Source of the DNA: F1-120-MAGs238 sp964484185
Lineage (GTDB): Bacteria; Planctomycetota; Phycisphaerae; Phycisphaerales; UBA1924
NCBI GenBank assembly: GCA_964484185.1
Contig: CAZAEQ010000040.1
Location: 1 to 36,816, forward strand
Direction: 5' to 3'
DNA length: 36,816 nucleotides
Below are positions 16,070-24,604 of this stretch, in pieces. Position 1 is the stretch's first letter. Each line of letters opens with the position of its first letter. A program made the translations under genes and the position numbers. The notes under the pieces are model-generated. The model did no database searches. It had not been told where the DNA came from and was given only the letters and a program-made list of their open reading frames with translations.

Positions 16070-17439
16070 ATAGTTACTTGCGCGTCACCCAGATCGCGAT
16101 CATCGTCCTTCTTGCAGGGTTCGGCGGCTGCACTGGTACTCCGACTACCTCCGAACGACAAGCACGCTCTGATGTAGACACAGTTCGTTCGATGTATCGC
16201 CCTGGTGACGCCAAGCCGGTACTCCCCAAGTTGTCGGAGGACTCGCCGCTCTCCGACTATCTGCGTTTCGCAATGCTCAACAACCCAAGGGTTGAAGCCG
16301 AGTACTACGCCTGGGCAGCGTCGGTGGAGCGAATCACAGGGGCGAGGTCCCTACCCGACCCACGCATTACTTTCCAAGCGGACATCACGAGCATGATCGA
16401 ATCTCTCATGCCCGGCCTCATGATCGACCTTCCTGGCCCTGGCAAACTGCGCGCTGCAGGCGATGTCGCGGCGGGTGAATCCCGCGCCTCATATTTCAGA
16501 TTCGAAGCTGAGGTTCTCAGAACCGCGATGACGCTCAAGTCAGCCTACTTCCGTTTGCATTTCTTCGAGGACACTCTGCGCGTTCAACAAAATACCAAAT
16601 TGCTGCTTGGCGAACTGGAGAGCCAGGCACAACAGCAGGTCGCGGCCGGCCGGAGCGGCATTCAGGATGTGCTCCGTGCCCAGATCGACCAGGAGCAGAT
16701 CACAACGCAGATCGCTAATCTGCAGGACTCCCGCGGCGTTCTGCTCGCACAGTTCCGCGCGGCATTGGGTTTACTTCCCGATGATCCACCAATAGCGATT
16801 CCAAGTCTTTTTGAGGCATCACCACCTCCTCCATCCGCCGATCAGATCCTCGCGCTCGCTGCAGCGCACAATCCGCAACTCCGCCAAATGGAAGCGGAGG
16901 TGCGGCGCGGCGAAGCGATGATTGACTTGGCGAGAACCAGCCGCGTTCCGGACTTTTCGATCGGCATCGAAGCTGATGTGAAAGCAAACCCGCTGATGTG
17001 GCGGCCCACAGGGAGCGTTACGCTCCCAATCTGGCGCGACAAAATCGCTGCTGAAATCGCCGCCGCGAAGTACGAGAAGCGGTCGTCAGAAGCACGGCTC
17101 ACTGCCGAGCAGATCGGACTCGCCGCCGAAGTAGCCTCAATGCTCTACATGTACCGTGAAAGTACACGTAACGCAGACTTGTTTGCCTCAACTCTGGCAC
17201 CCAAGGCTCGCCAGTCACTCGATGCCGCTCGTTCGGGTTACGCGGCCGGGCGCTCATCGTTCCTCGATGTCATCGACGCAGAGCGCCAACTGCTGGTCTT
17301 TGACCTTTCACTTGTCGAAGCTCGCACCCAGCGAGAGCTATCGCTTGCATCGCTTTCACTGCTCATTGCGGGAACAGCGCCTCAAGGCGCTCCCATTCTG
17401 CCAAGCACTTCGGAACCGTTAAAGGAGACACATCCATGA
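16066..17439 (+). CDS. TolC-family outer-membrane factor, second of a tandem pair
   Basis: The 457-aa lipoprotein has a signal ending at AGFGGC. It has the OEP pattern with LSDYLRFAMLNNPRVEAEYY, then RSLPDPRITFQADI, a helical region rich in QQ and QI heptads, PTGSVTLPIWRDKIAAEIAA, and the closing GYAAGRSSFLDVIDAERQLL. The gene is coupled to both neighbours by ATGA overlaps: its start overlaps the previous stop, and its stop overlaps the adaptor start at 17436. Two successive outer-membrane factors in one operon are unusual. They may be alternatives, with one serving the pump at 8716 that lacks its own channel gene (inference). Confidence 0.92.
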   Translation: MNSYLRVTQIAIIVLLAGFGGCTGTPTTSERQARSDVDTVRSMYRPGDAKPVLPKLSEDSPLSDYLRFAMLNNPRVEAEYYAWAASVERITGARSLPDPRITFQADITSMIESLMPGLMIDLPGPGKLRAAGDVAAGESRASYFRFEAEVLRTAMTLKSAYFRLHFFEDTLRVQQNTKLLLGELESQAQQQVAAGRSGIQDVLRAQIDQEQITTQIANLQDSRGVLLAQFRAALGLLPDDPPIAIPSLFEASPPPPSADQILALAAAHNPQLRQMEAEVRRGEAMIDLARTSRVPDFSIGIEADVKANPLMWRPTGSVTLPIWRDKIAAEIAAAKYEKRSSEARLTAEQIGLAAEVASMLYMYRESTRNADLFASTLAPKARQSLDAARSGYAAGRSSFLDVIDAERQLLVFDLSLVEARTQRELSLASLSLLIAGTAPQGAPILPSTSEPLKETHP

Positions 17440-19127
17440 AGCGCGTCACCACCATCATCATTGTCTCAATTCTTGTGATCATCGCCGCGGGTGCGGGGTA
17501 CTTCCTGGGAAACTCCCGCGCACAACCAATTGTGCAAACCTCCAACTCTGCAGGAGCCCCAGCCCCGACCAAGCAGGTTTACACATGCTCTATGCATCCA
17601 CAGGTCCGGCTCGACCAGCCGGGCAACTGTCCGATCTGCGAGATGCCGCTCATTCCCGCGGCATCGGCCACCACGGCAGCCGGCGAGGCGCCAATGCTCC
17701 AACTCTCTGAGCACGCCATCTCTATGGCCAGTGTCGAAACTGTCGCCATCGAGCGCCGGCCACTCTCCCGTGATCTTCGCGCTGTCGGTCGCATTGAGTA
17801 CAACGAATCATCGCTCGCAACTATCACGCCGCGTGTCGACGGCTTCGCCGAACGTCTGTTCGTGAGCTTCACTGGGGTAGAGATCCGCAAGGGCGATCAC
17901 CTCGCGGAGGTCTACAGCCCCGAGTTGCTGGTCGCGCAGCAGGAACTTCTCATCGCCATGCAGTCTGGAACCGGTAATTCGCTCGCCGAGGTGGCCAAGA
18001 CCAAGCTGCGACTGCTCGGTTTGACCGACCAGCAGGTCGCGGACCTTGTCGAGAAGAAACAGACCACTGACCGGGTGACGCTCTACTCGCCCATCAGCGG
18101 CACCGTGATCGAGAAGAGCATCGTTGAAAAGGCCTCGTTCAAGGCGGGCGATGCGCTCTACCGCATCGCCAACCTCGACAGTGTGTGGATATATCTCGAC
18201 ATATACGAGTACGACCTCCCGTGGGTGCGTTACGGTCAGACGGTCCGGATCACTGCGCAGGCAGTTCCCGGACGGACGTTCGATGGAGTCGTGACATTCG
18301 TCCAGCCAGTTGTCAACGAGCAGTCCCGCACTGTTCGCGTGCCGGTCTATGTGGACAACAAGGACCACACTCTCAAGCCGGGCATGTTTGTGACAGCGCT
18401 CATCGCCGCGGAACTCACGAGCGAAGGACGCGCCGCTCCGACGGGTGTCGAGGGACGCTACTCGTGTCCGATGCACCCCCAGGTCCTCATCGATGCGGCG
18501 GGGCCGTGTCCAATCTGCCAGATGCCGCTGGAGAAGATCCCCGATGGCGCAGCCGTCGCAATTTTGGATCAGCACGCTGGACACGGCATCCCCACGCAAC
18601 CAGCGACTACTCCAGCCGCTGCCAAGTACTACTGCCCCATGAAGTGCGAGGGCGAGAAGACCTATGACCAACCTGGTCGTTGCCCTGTCTGCAACATGAA
18701 ACTCAAGGAAGTATCGGCCAAGCCCGCCGCGGTCGCCGAGGGATCGGGCGTACTCGCTGTCCCTGCGACAGCAGTGCTCGACAGCGGCACGCGGCAGATC
18801 GTCTATATCGAGAAGTCGCGTGGCCTCTTTGAGCCGCGAGAACTGACGCTTGGACCCCGTGCAGGCGAATACTTCGCGGTGCTCGCGGGCCTGTCCGTCG
18901 GAGAGCGCGTGGTCACACGCGGGAATTTCCTGATTGACAGCCAGTTCCAGGTCACCGGGCATCCAAGTCTCTTTTATCCTGGCGGACTGAATGCATCTAT
19001 GGGCCACCAACACGGTGGCAAGGCCGCACCCAGCGGCACAGGAACACAAGCACCAGTTACCCCACCAGCTCCAGCAGGCGACAAATCAATTCCAACTCCC
19101 AAGCCAGCCGCTGAGCACAAGCACTAA
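17436..19127 (+). CDS. cusB: CusB-like periplasmic adaptor with three heavy-metal-binding domains
   Basis: The 563-aa adaptor is anchored by an N-terminal membrane segment (about residues 5-24). Heavy-metal-binding domain 1 is at about 49-74 (YTCSMHPQV, NCPICEMPL). The adaptor core follows with ATITPRVDGFAERLFVSFTG, VTLYSPISGTVIEKSIVEKA and VRVPVYVDNKDHTLKPGMFV. Domain 2 is at about 343-368 (YSCPMHPQV, PCPICQMPL) and domain 3 at about 397-425 (YYCPMKCEGEKTYD, RCPVCNMKL). The C-terminal barrel and a His-ending tail (AEHKH) close it. One such domain is common in CusB-like adaptors, and three are notable. Cys and Met ligands fit Cu/Ag. The start overlaps the previous stop (ATGA), and cusA follows after 12 bp. 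Confidence 0.93.
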   Translation: MKRVTTIIIVSILVIIAAGAGYFLGNSRAQPIVQTSNSAGAPAPTKQVYTCSMHPQVRLDQPGNCPICEMPLIPAASATTAAGEAPMLQLSEHAISMASVETVAIERRPLSRDLRAVGRIEYNESSLATITPRVDGFAERLFVSFTGVEIRKGDHLAEVYSPELLVAQQELLIAMQSGTGNSLAEVAKTKLRLLGLTDQQVADLVEKKQTTDRVTLYSPISGTVIEKSIVEKASFKAGDALYRIANLDSVWIYLDIYEYDLPWVRYGQTVRITAQAVPGRTFDGVVTFVQPVVNEQSRTVRVPVYVDNKDHTLKPGMFVTALIAAELTSEGRAAPTGVEGRYSCPMHPQVLIDAAGPCPICQMPLEKIPDGAAVAILDQHAGHGIPTQPATTPAAAKYYCPMKCEGEKTYDQPGRCPVCNMKLKEVSAKPAAVAEGSGVLAVPATAVLDSGTRQIVYIEKSRGLFEPRELTLGPRAGEYFAVLAGLSVGERVVTRGNFLIDSQFQVTGHPSLFYPGGLNASMGHQHGGKAAPSGTGTQAPVTPPAPAGDKSIPTPKPAAEHKH

Positions 19128-19139
19128 ACGGAGATTGTC

Positions 19140-22100
19140 ATGGTCGATCCCATTATTCGTTGGTGCATGAAGAACACATTCCTGATGCTCCTCATCATCA
19201 TGGGTATCTGTGCGGCGGGCTTCTGGGCGGTCACCCGCACGCCGGTCGATGCGATCCCCGACATCGGCGAAAAGCAGGTCATTGTCTACGCTGATTGGGA
19301 AGGTCGCAGCCCACAGGATGTAGACGACCAAGTCTCGTACCCGCTCACCACGAGTCTGACGGGCACGCCCGGTGTCAAGTCGATCCGATCCATGTCCGGC
19401 TTTGGCTTCTCGATGGTCTTTGTGATCTTCGAAGACAGCGCCGACTATTACTGGGCCCGTTCCCGAGTGCTCGAGCGCATGAATGTAGCTCAGCAGCGGT
19501 TGCCCGCCGGCGTAACACCCGTGCTCGGCCCGGATGCCACAGCCCTTGGCCAAGTGTACTGGTACACCGTCGAGGGAGAGGGGTTTGATCTCGCGGAGCT
19601 TCGCTCCATTCAAGACTGGTACGTGCGCTACCAGATGCAGTCGGTTCCCGGCATCAGCGAGGTCGCCAGCATCGGCGGCTTCGTCAAGCAATACCAGATC
19701 GACATGCACCCCGATAAGATGCGTGCCCATCGCGTCACTATGATGGACGTGTACGACGCCGTGCGCAAGAGCAACATCGATGTCGGCGCAAAAGTCATCG
19801 AGAAGAGCGGCGTGGAATTCTTCATTCGCGGCCTCGGGTTCATCAAGTCGATCGAAGACCTGGAGAGGGTCGTCATTCGCCAGGAGGGCGGCACGCCGCT
19901 GTACCTCAAAAGCGTCGCGACCGTGCAACTCGGCCCGGACTTCCGGCGCGGAGCACTGGACAAGGGCGGTGTTGAGGCGGTTGGCGGCGTCGTTCTCATG
20001 CGCTATGGCGAAAATCCTCGCGAGGTAGTCGCGCGAGTCAAGGAGAAAATCGTCCAGTTGGAGGCCGGCCTTCCCACCAAGAAACTGGCTGACGGACGAA
20101 TCTCCAAAGTTCGACTGGTCCCGTTTTACGACCGCACCACCATTGTGCAGGAAACTATCGGCACGCTCAAAACGGCCCTCTTTGAAGAGGCGATCATCGC
20201 AAGCCTGGTAGTCCTGTTCTTTTTGATGCACCTCCGGACAACGGTGGCCGTGCTGCCGACACTTCCGCTTGCGCTCGCTGGTTCGTTCATCCTGATGTAC
20301 GCCTTCGGCATCGATAGCAACATCATGTCCCTCGCCGGCCTGGCCATCGCTATTGGCGATGTGGCCGACATGGGCATCATCATGGCGGAGAACATTTACC
20401 GCCGCCTCGCCGCGGCCACAGATGAAGAGAAAAAAGAGAAAGGGCACTTTGGTATCGTCTATGAAGGCGCGGTCGAAGTTGGCGGCGCGATCATCACCGC
20501 CGTCACCAACACCATCGTTTCCTTCATTCCCGTCTTCTTCCTCACCGGCCAGGAAGGAAAACTCTTTGGACCACTCGCCTACGCCAAGACCTTCGCCATT
20601 GGCTCATCGGTCGTGCTGGCTATCACCGTCGTGCCATTCCTTTGCTACCTGCTCTTCCGCCCCGTGAAGTGGAAGGCGGGGTTAACTCTCGCGGTCGCCG
20701 CGGCCATCGGCGTTCTGGCGATGCTCGCGACACACCTCGTATTCATGTGGGGGCTCGCGGCCGGCCACGACCGCGGATGGCTGATCGCGATCGCTGTGGG
20801 AGTGGGTGTGGCGTTCTGCGTAGTCCGCATGACCCGCGAAAAATTTGTTCCGCTTGAGCAGAACCCCGTGTCGCGCGTGATCGCCCGCGCATACACCCCG
20901 ACTCTCCGCTGGGTGCTCTACAACAAGCGAACTTTCATGATCGCGCCGCTATTAATTCTCTTCACTGGCCTCACGGTGTGGCTGGGCATTCATCGCACGC
21001 TGTTCCCGGTGGAATGGGCCGTCAACATCTTTGCCAGCGCGAAGGCATCGCCCGAACTCAAGAAAGCGATGTACGCCGACGAGAAGTCGGAGTTGACACG
21101 CCCACTCCTCGAACTCGATCAACTCCGCTGGCAGGCCGTCCGCGACTCCGGCGGCAAGCAACACACGCGCCTCTTGTGGCGGAGACAAGATCCCGCCGAG
21201 CGCACGAGCGAAACCGCTGGGGGCGTTGCCGTCCTCAAAGAAGGCCGCATCCTCCCCGGCCTGGGTCGCGAGTTCATGCCGCCACTTGATGAGGGCTCGC
21301 TGCTCTACATGCCCTCGCTCCTGCCGCAGGCTTCTCTGTCGCAGGCCGTGGAAGTCAATAGCAAACAGGACCTGGCAATCGCCACCGTCCCCGAAGTCGA
21401 GAGCGTGGTGGGCAAGATCGGCCGCGCGGAGTCCGCCCTCGACCCCGCGCCCATCGGCATGATGGAGTCGATCGTGATCCTGAAGCCCGAGAGCCAGTGG
21501 CGCAAGAAGAAAGTCGATCGATTCTTCTCCGATTGGCCCCGCTTCCTTCGTACACCGCTGTCGTGGATCTGGTCCGAGGAACGCCGCTTCACCAAACAGG
21601 AAATCCTTGCCGAACTCCAGGAACGCACCGCCATCCCCGGCGTGCTGCCGACATGGCTCCAGCCGATCCAGACCCGCCTGGTCATGCTCCAAACCGGCTT
21701 CCGCGCCATGATGGGAGTCAAGATCTACGGCAGCGATCTCCGAGAGATCGAAAAGATCGGCCTCCAGATCGAGCAATTCCTTCGCGAAGTACCGGGCGCA
21801 ACCGACATCGTCGCCGACCGCATTGTCGGCAAGCCGTACATCCAGATCGACATCGACCGCGAGCGCATCGGCCGCTACGGCGTCAACATCCGCGATGTGC
21901 AGGATGTCATCGAAATGTCCCTGGGCGGCATGAACCTCATGGAGTCGGTCGAGGGCCGCGAGCGCTACCCCATCCGCATCCGTCTCGCCCGCGATTTCCG
22001 CGAAGACATCGAGGCTATTCAGCGGATCAACGTTCCATCCTCGACCGGGGCTCAGGTGCCGCTAGCCCAGCTCGCCGATATCTCCACTGTGCTTGGCCCG

Positions 22101-22832
22101 CAGGAAATCAAGGGCGAGCGCGGCCTGCTCGTCGGCTATGTCACCATGAACACGCGCGACCGTGATGAGGTCTCGGTCGTGCAGGACGCCGAGCGCGTGC
22201 TGCAACAAGCGCTGAAGGACGGACAGCTCATACTTCCACCCGGCTATTACTGGGAGTGGTCCGGCCAGTTTGAGAACCAAGTCCGCGCCACCAAGCGAAT
22301 GCAGGTACTGGTCCCGATCACCCTGGGCATCATGTTCGTGATGCTCTACATCGGCTTCAAGCGCTGGTGGATCGCTCCCGTGATCTTCTTTGGCGTGCTG
22401 GTCTCGGCCTCGGGTGGCTTCATCATGCTCGCTCTATGGGGCGTGAACCTCTCGGTGGCGGTATGGGTGGGCTTCCTGGTGCTCTTCGGCGTAGTTGATG
22501 ACGACGGCGTGGTGATCGGCACCTATCTCGAAGGCGTTTTTAAGGACCGAACGTTCGCCTCAAAGGCGGAGATCCGCGAGGCAGTGATCGACGCGGGTCT
22601 CAAGCGCATACGCCCGTGCCTGATGACCATCGCAACGACAGTCCTGGCCCTCATGCCCATCTTCTGGGCCACTGGCCGCGGCGCGGATGTGATGATGCCG
22701 ATGGCAATTCCATCGGTGGGCGGCATGGCCATCAGCCTGATCACACTCTTCATCGTGCCGTGCGTGTTCTCTGCGGTAGAGGAGTGGAAGTGGAATCGGA
22801 CGCAGGGCAAGTCCGCTGCGCGGGCAGAATGA
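19140..22832 (+). CDS. cusA: CusA-like RND copper/silver efflux pump, enlarged
   Basis: The 1230-aa inner-membrane pump is about 180 aa longer than typical CusA. Conserved blocks are TPVDAIPDIGEKQVIVYADW, GGFVKQYQIDMHPDKM, TM4 with AIGDVADMGIIMAENIYRRL, LGREFMPPLDEGSLLYMPS, VGKIGRAESALDPAPIGMME and TRLVMLQTGFRAMMGVKIYG. The last two keep Met at positions corresponding to two of the three Met ligands of E. coli CusA, while LLPQASLSQAVEV appears to lack the third (alignment from memory). Two additional hydrophobic segments (about residues 512-535 and 545-560) and a charged periplasmic insert (about 635-705) account for the length. The TM11 region reads KRIRPCLMTIATT. Copper/silver export is inferred from these Met residues and from the adjacent adaptor. 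Confidence 0.93.
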   Translation: MVDPIIRWCMKNTFLMLLIIMGICAAGFWAVTRTPVDAIPDIGEKQVIVYADWEGRSPQDVDDQVSYPLTTSLTGTPGVKSIRSMSGFGFSMVFVIFEDSADYYWARSRVLERMNVAQQRLPAGVTPVLGPDATALGQVYWYTVEGEGFDLAELRSIQDWYVRYQMQSVPGISEVASIGGFVKQYQIDMHPDKMRAHRVTMMDVYDAVRKSNIDVGAKVIEKSGVEFFIRGLGFIKSIEDLERVVIRQEGGTPLYLKSVATVQLGPDFRRGALDKGGVEAVGGVVLMRYGENPREVVARVKEKIVQLEAGLPTKKLADGRISKVRLVPFYDRTTIVQETIGTLKTALFEEAIIASLVVLFFLMHLRTTVAVLPTLPLALAGSFILMYAFGIDSNIMSLAGLAIAIGDVADMGIIMAENIYRRLAAATDEEKKEKGHFGIVYEGAVEVGGAIITAVTNTIVSFIPVFFLTGQEGKLFGPLAYAKTFAIGSSVVLAITVVPFLCYLLFRPVKWKAGLTLAVAAAIGVLAMLATHLVFMWGLAAGHDRGWLIAIAVGVGVAFCVVRMTREKFVPLEQNPVSRVIARAYTPTLRWVLYNKRTFMIAPLLILFTGLTVWLGIHRTLFPVEWAVNIFASAKASPELKKAMYADEKSELTRPLLELDQLRWQAVRDSGGKQHTRLLWRRQDPAERTSETAGGVAVLKEGRILPGLGREFMPPLDEGSLLYMPSLLPQASLSQAVEVNSKQDLAIATVPEVESVVGKIGRAESALDPAPIGMMESIVILKPESQWRKKKVDRFFSDWPRFLRTPLSWIWSEERRFTKQEILAELQERTAIPGVLPTWLQPIQTRLVMLQTGFRAMMGVKIYGSDLREIEKIGLQIEQFLREVPGATDIVADRIVGKPYIQIDIDRERIGRYGVNIRDVQDVIEMSLGGMNLMESVEGRERYPIRIRLARDFREDIEAIQRINVPSSTGAQVPLAQLADISTVLGPQEIKGERGLLVGYVTMNTRDRDEVSVVQDAERVLQQALKDGQLILPPGYYWEWSGQFENQVRATKRMQVLVPITLGIMFVMLYIGFKRWWIAPVIFFGVLVSASGGFIMLALWGVNLSVAVWVGFLVLFGVVDDDGVVIGTYLEGVFKDRTFASKAEIREAVIDAGLKRIRPCLMTIATTVLALMPIFWATGRGADVMMPMAIPSVGGMAISLITLFIVPCVFSAVEEWKWNRTQGKSAARAE

Positions 22833-22836
22833 AAAA

Positions 22837-22859
22837 CGCCCCCGGTCATCACCGGGGCG
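22837..22859 (+). terminator. Hairpin after cusA
   Basis: CCCCGGT (22840-22846), loop CATC, ACCGGGG (22851-22857), with two further outer pairs around a bulged C, starts 5 bases after the stop codon of cusA. An A-run precedes it, but no T-run follows on the plus strand. It probably ends or stabilises the long cus transcript. Confidence 0.6.
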
Positions 22860-22991
22860 GAACGGGTCACTTGAACTGACAAGCCCGCCGAGTTGTGGGC
22901 AACAACGCCTACCCTTGCCGAGCATCTGCCCCTCGTGTTGTTTCCACGTTGGCGCAACCCGATGGGCGCACCTGTGCGAAAGGGCGTAGCA

Positions 22992-23168
22992 ATGGCAAAG
23001 GGAAGCGGCGGCGGCGGTGGTGGTGGCAAGGGCGGCAGCGGTGGCGGTGGTAAGAGCGGCGGAGGTGGAGGCGGCAGCGGTGGTGGCAAGGGTCCGGGCG
23101 GATGGCCGAGCGGTAATCCCGGTCAATCATCGGGAGGCGGCAGAACAAACGCCCCGCCGTCCAAGTGA
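22992..23168 (+). CDS. Small Gly-rich peptide, function unknown
   Basis: The 58-aa product starts MAKGSGG, is almost entirely Gly, Ser and Lys for about 35 residues, and ends GGWPSGNPGQSSGGGRTNAPP with a final SK. The DNA is a low-complexity GGC/GGT run, so spurious coding is possible. In favour are a defined start with GAAAGGG 11 bases upstream, a non-repetitive C-terminus, and placement exactly between two hairpin terminators (22837-22859 and 23196-23223). No family is recognised. Confidence 0.45.
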   Translation: MAKGSGGGGGGGKGGSGGGGKSGGGGGGSGGGKGPGGWPSGNPGQSSGGGRTNAPPSK

Positions 23169-23195
23169 ACTAATAGAAGCGAACCCAGTTAAGAA

Positions 23196-23223
23196 AACGG
23201 CCCCAGCATCTGCCGGGGCCGTT
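23196..23223. terminator. Bidirectional intrinsic terminator between convergent genes
   Basis: AACGGCCCC (23196-23204) and GGGGCCGTT (23215-23223) form a perfect 9-bp stem with a 10-base loop. A-rich sequence (AAGAAAA) lies on the left and GTTGTT on the right. It sits 27 bases after the Gly-rich gene stop and 34 bases after the stop of the minus-strand gene at 23258, and would serve both. Confidence 0.8.
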
Positions 23224-23257
23224 GTTCATTCCAGTTAGGTTGTCGGCGATGCAGCGC

Positions 23258-23917
23258 TTACGCCGCAATAGTCGCTTGCGACTGCTCGCCCCACGGTCCG
23301 CGTTCGCCGGTGGGATTGACCCAGCGCAGCCAGTAGTACGCGGTCTTGCCGCCGTCGGTGCTCTGATAGTTCAGGACATAGGGCGCGTTGGTGTCCACAG
23401 CCACGAAACGTAAATCGCCCTCGCCCGCTGGGGGCGCAACGCCGACGTGGTTCCAGATTTCAACGCCCAGCACGCCCGCGGGCTTGGCCTTGCGGGTCGG
23501 CGTGGTTTCATCAACGAAGCTCAGCGTGTGCTGCAAGCGTGCGCCGCACGAGATGTTGCAGAGGGGCGCGGTGGTGGGCGGGCCGATTGGTCCGGGCTGC
23601 GCTGCAACAGTGATTCCAAGCGATGCCTTCTCGGCATCGTTGACGACCGCCGACGCCTGCAGGCGGCGCACGAGCGGGCGAATGGCGGCGGACAGGCCGC
23701 CGCGCGCCTCGTCCTTAGCTTGCTTGGCGGCTTGCGCTGCGGCCTTGGCCGCGACGTGTGCGGCGAAGCCGGAGTTAAAAAGCGTCTGGTTGGTGGTGAT
23801 GGGCGTCATGTCTCCCGCAACCAGGCCCAGTGCGGCCAAGTTCGCGTTGGCATACGTGACGAAATTCGTCACCCACGCTTGATAGTCTGCATCCGGTCCG
23901 GGCAAATAGTCAGCCAT
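23258..23917 (-). CDS. GKTAYY/GPW-module protein, full-length member 1
   Basis: The 219-aa protein has an unnamed function and family. The N-terminus (MADYLPGPDADYQAWVTNF) has no signal peptide. An Ala/Lys-rich helix follows (AAKAAAQAAKQAKDEARGG), then GITVAAQPGP and a beta-rich half ending in GGKTAYYWLRWVNPTGERGP with the last residues SQATIAA. The final module resembles a fibronectin-type-III-like strand pattern. A second full-length member lies at 29528-30232, with the same order (P.PD.DF..W, helical ARAALE, GITV, GKTAYY..RWV..GE.GPW). Isolated copies of the last about 45 residues are found at 27575-27703 and 28163-28336. AAAGGTAG upstream may serve as ribosome binding site. Confidence 0.8.
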   Translation of the reverse strand: MADYLPGPDADYQAWVTNFVTYANANLAALGLVAGDMTPITTNQTLFNSGFAAHVAAKAAAQAAKQAKDEARGGLSAAIRPLVRRLQASAVVNDAEKASLGITVAAQPGPIGPPTTAPLCNISCGARLQHTLSFVDETTPTRKAKPAGVLGVEIWNHVGVAPPAGEGDLRFVAVDTNAPYVLNYQSTDGGKTAYYWLRWVNPTGERGPWGEQSQATIAA

Positions 23918-24076
23918 GTTCTTCTACCTTTACTGCTGGATTCGTCGGCTCTCTCGGAACAAATCCCACCCGCTACCAGAGCCGTCGATCGGCACGCGGG
24001 GGGTACTCCCAGCGGCATCGGCGGTTAGACAGGGCGACTTGACGAAGTTTCTACAGATATGGAATAAAGCGGCTCG

Positions 24077-24499
24077 TTACTTCAATCTTCCCATGTAAGG
24101 AGTCGCGCTGTAACCGCTGCCCAACACCTGTTCGCCCCACACGCCGTCGAGTTCGCCGTTCTTAAACATGAACACATATGGCTTGTAGCCGTTGTAGCCT
24201 CCGAAACTATTCCTGGCGTTGATCTTCGCTTCAAGGCGATAGCCCCAGATGAGTTTGCCGCCCTCAATCGGCGCCTTCCGTGCCCAGCCCGATTGGACCG
24301 TTCCCCAATCATATTGAGCCGAGGACGGGTCTTTGAGCACGCCCTTCAGCCATGATTGCGCTTTGTCCTGCGCGGCCTGTTGCGTGATCGGGGTTCCGTA
24401 GTCCGCCTTGGCGAACTCCTCCGCCGTAGGCGGACCCGAAGCGCAGCCGACGAGGAATAGCGAGAGCACGAGCGAGAGAGCCACGAGAATACGGTTCAT
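24077..24499 (-). CDS. Small lipoprotein, function unknown
   Basis: The 140-aa protein has a lipoprotein signal MNRILVALSLVLSLFLVGC. The mature domain contains EFAKADYGTPITQQAAQDKA, LKDPSSAQYDWG, GWARKAPIEGGKLIWGYRL, then INARNSFGGYNGYKPYVFMF. The last element, with Asn/Gly/Tyr before a strand, is the kind of pattern seen in small secreted beta proteins. The start at 24499 is chosen because GGAG lies 9 bases upstream and the signal begins directly there; in-frame ATGs further up would add non-signal residues. It stands alone on the minus strand between the GKTAYY/GPW gene and a membrane protein gene. No function can be assigned. Confidence 0.75.
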   Translation of the reverse strand: MNRILVALSLVLSLFLVGCASGPPTAEEFAKADYGTPITQQAAQDKAQSWLKGVLKDPSSAQYDWGTVQSGWARKAPIEGGKLIWGYRLEAKINARNSFGGYNGYKPYVFMFKNGELDGVWGEQVLGSGYSATPYMGRLK

Positions 24500-24604
24500 G
24501 CGAAACATCTCCATTTTGCGGTAGCGTAACAGATCTCGCAGAACGCGGCGTGCGGTGGTGATTTGTACCTGCTCATGCACGCACGAACGTCCCGGTATGT
24601 TGCC

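Noticed and set aside
17808..20447. Long open frames on the minus strand opposite cusB and cusA
   Set aside because: They are antisense shadows of high-GC coding sequence with no recognisable domains and no ribosome binding site.
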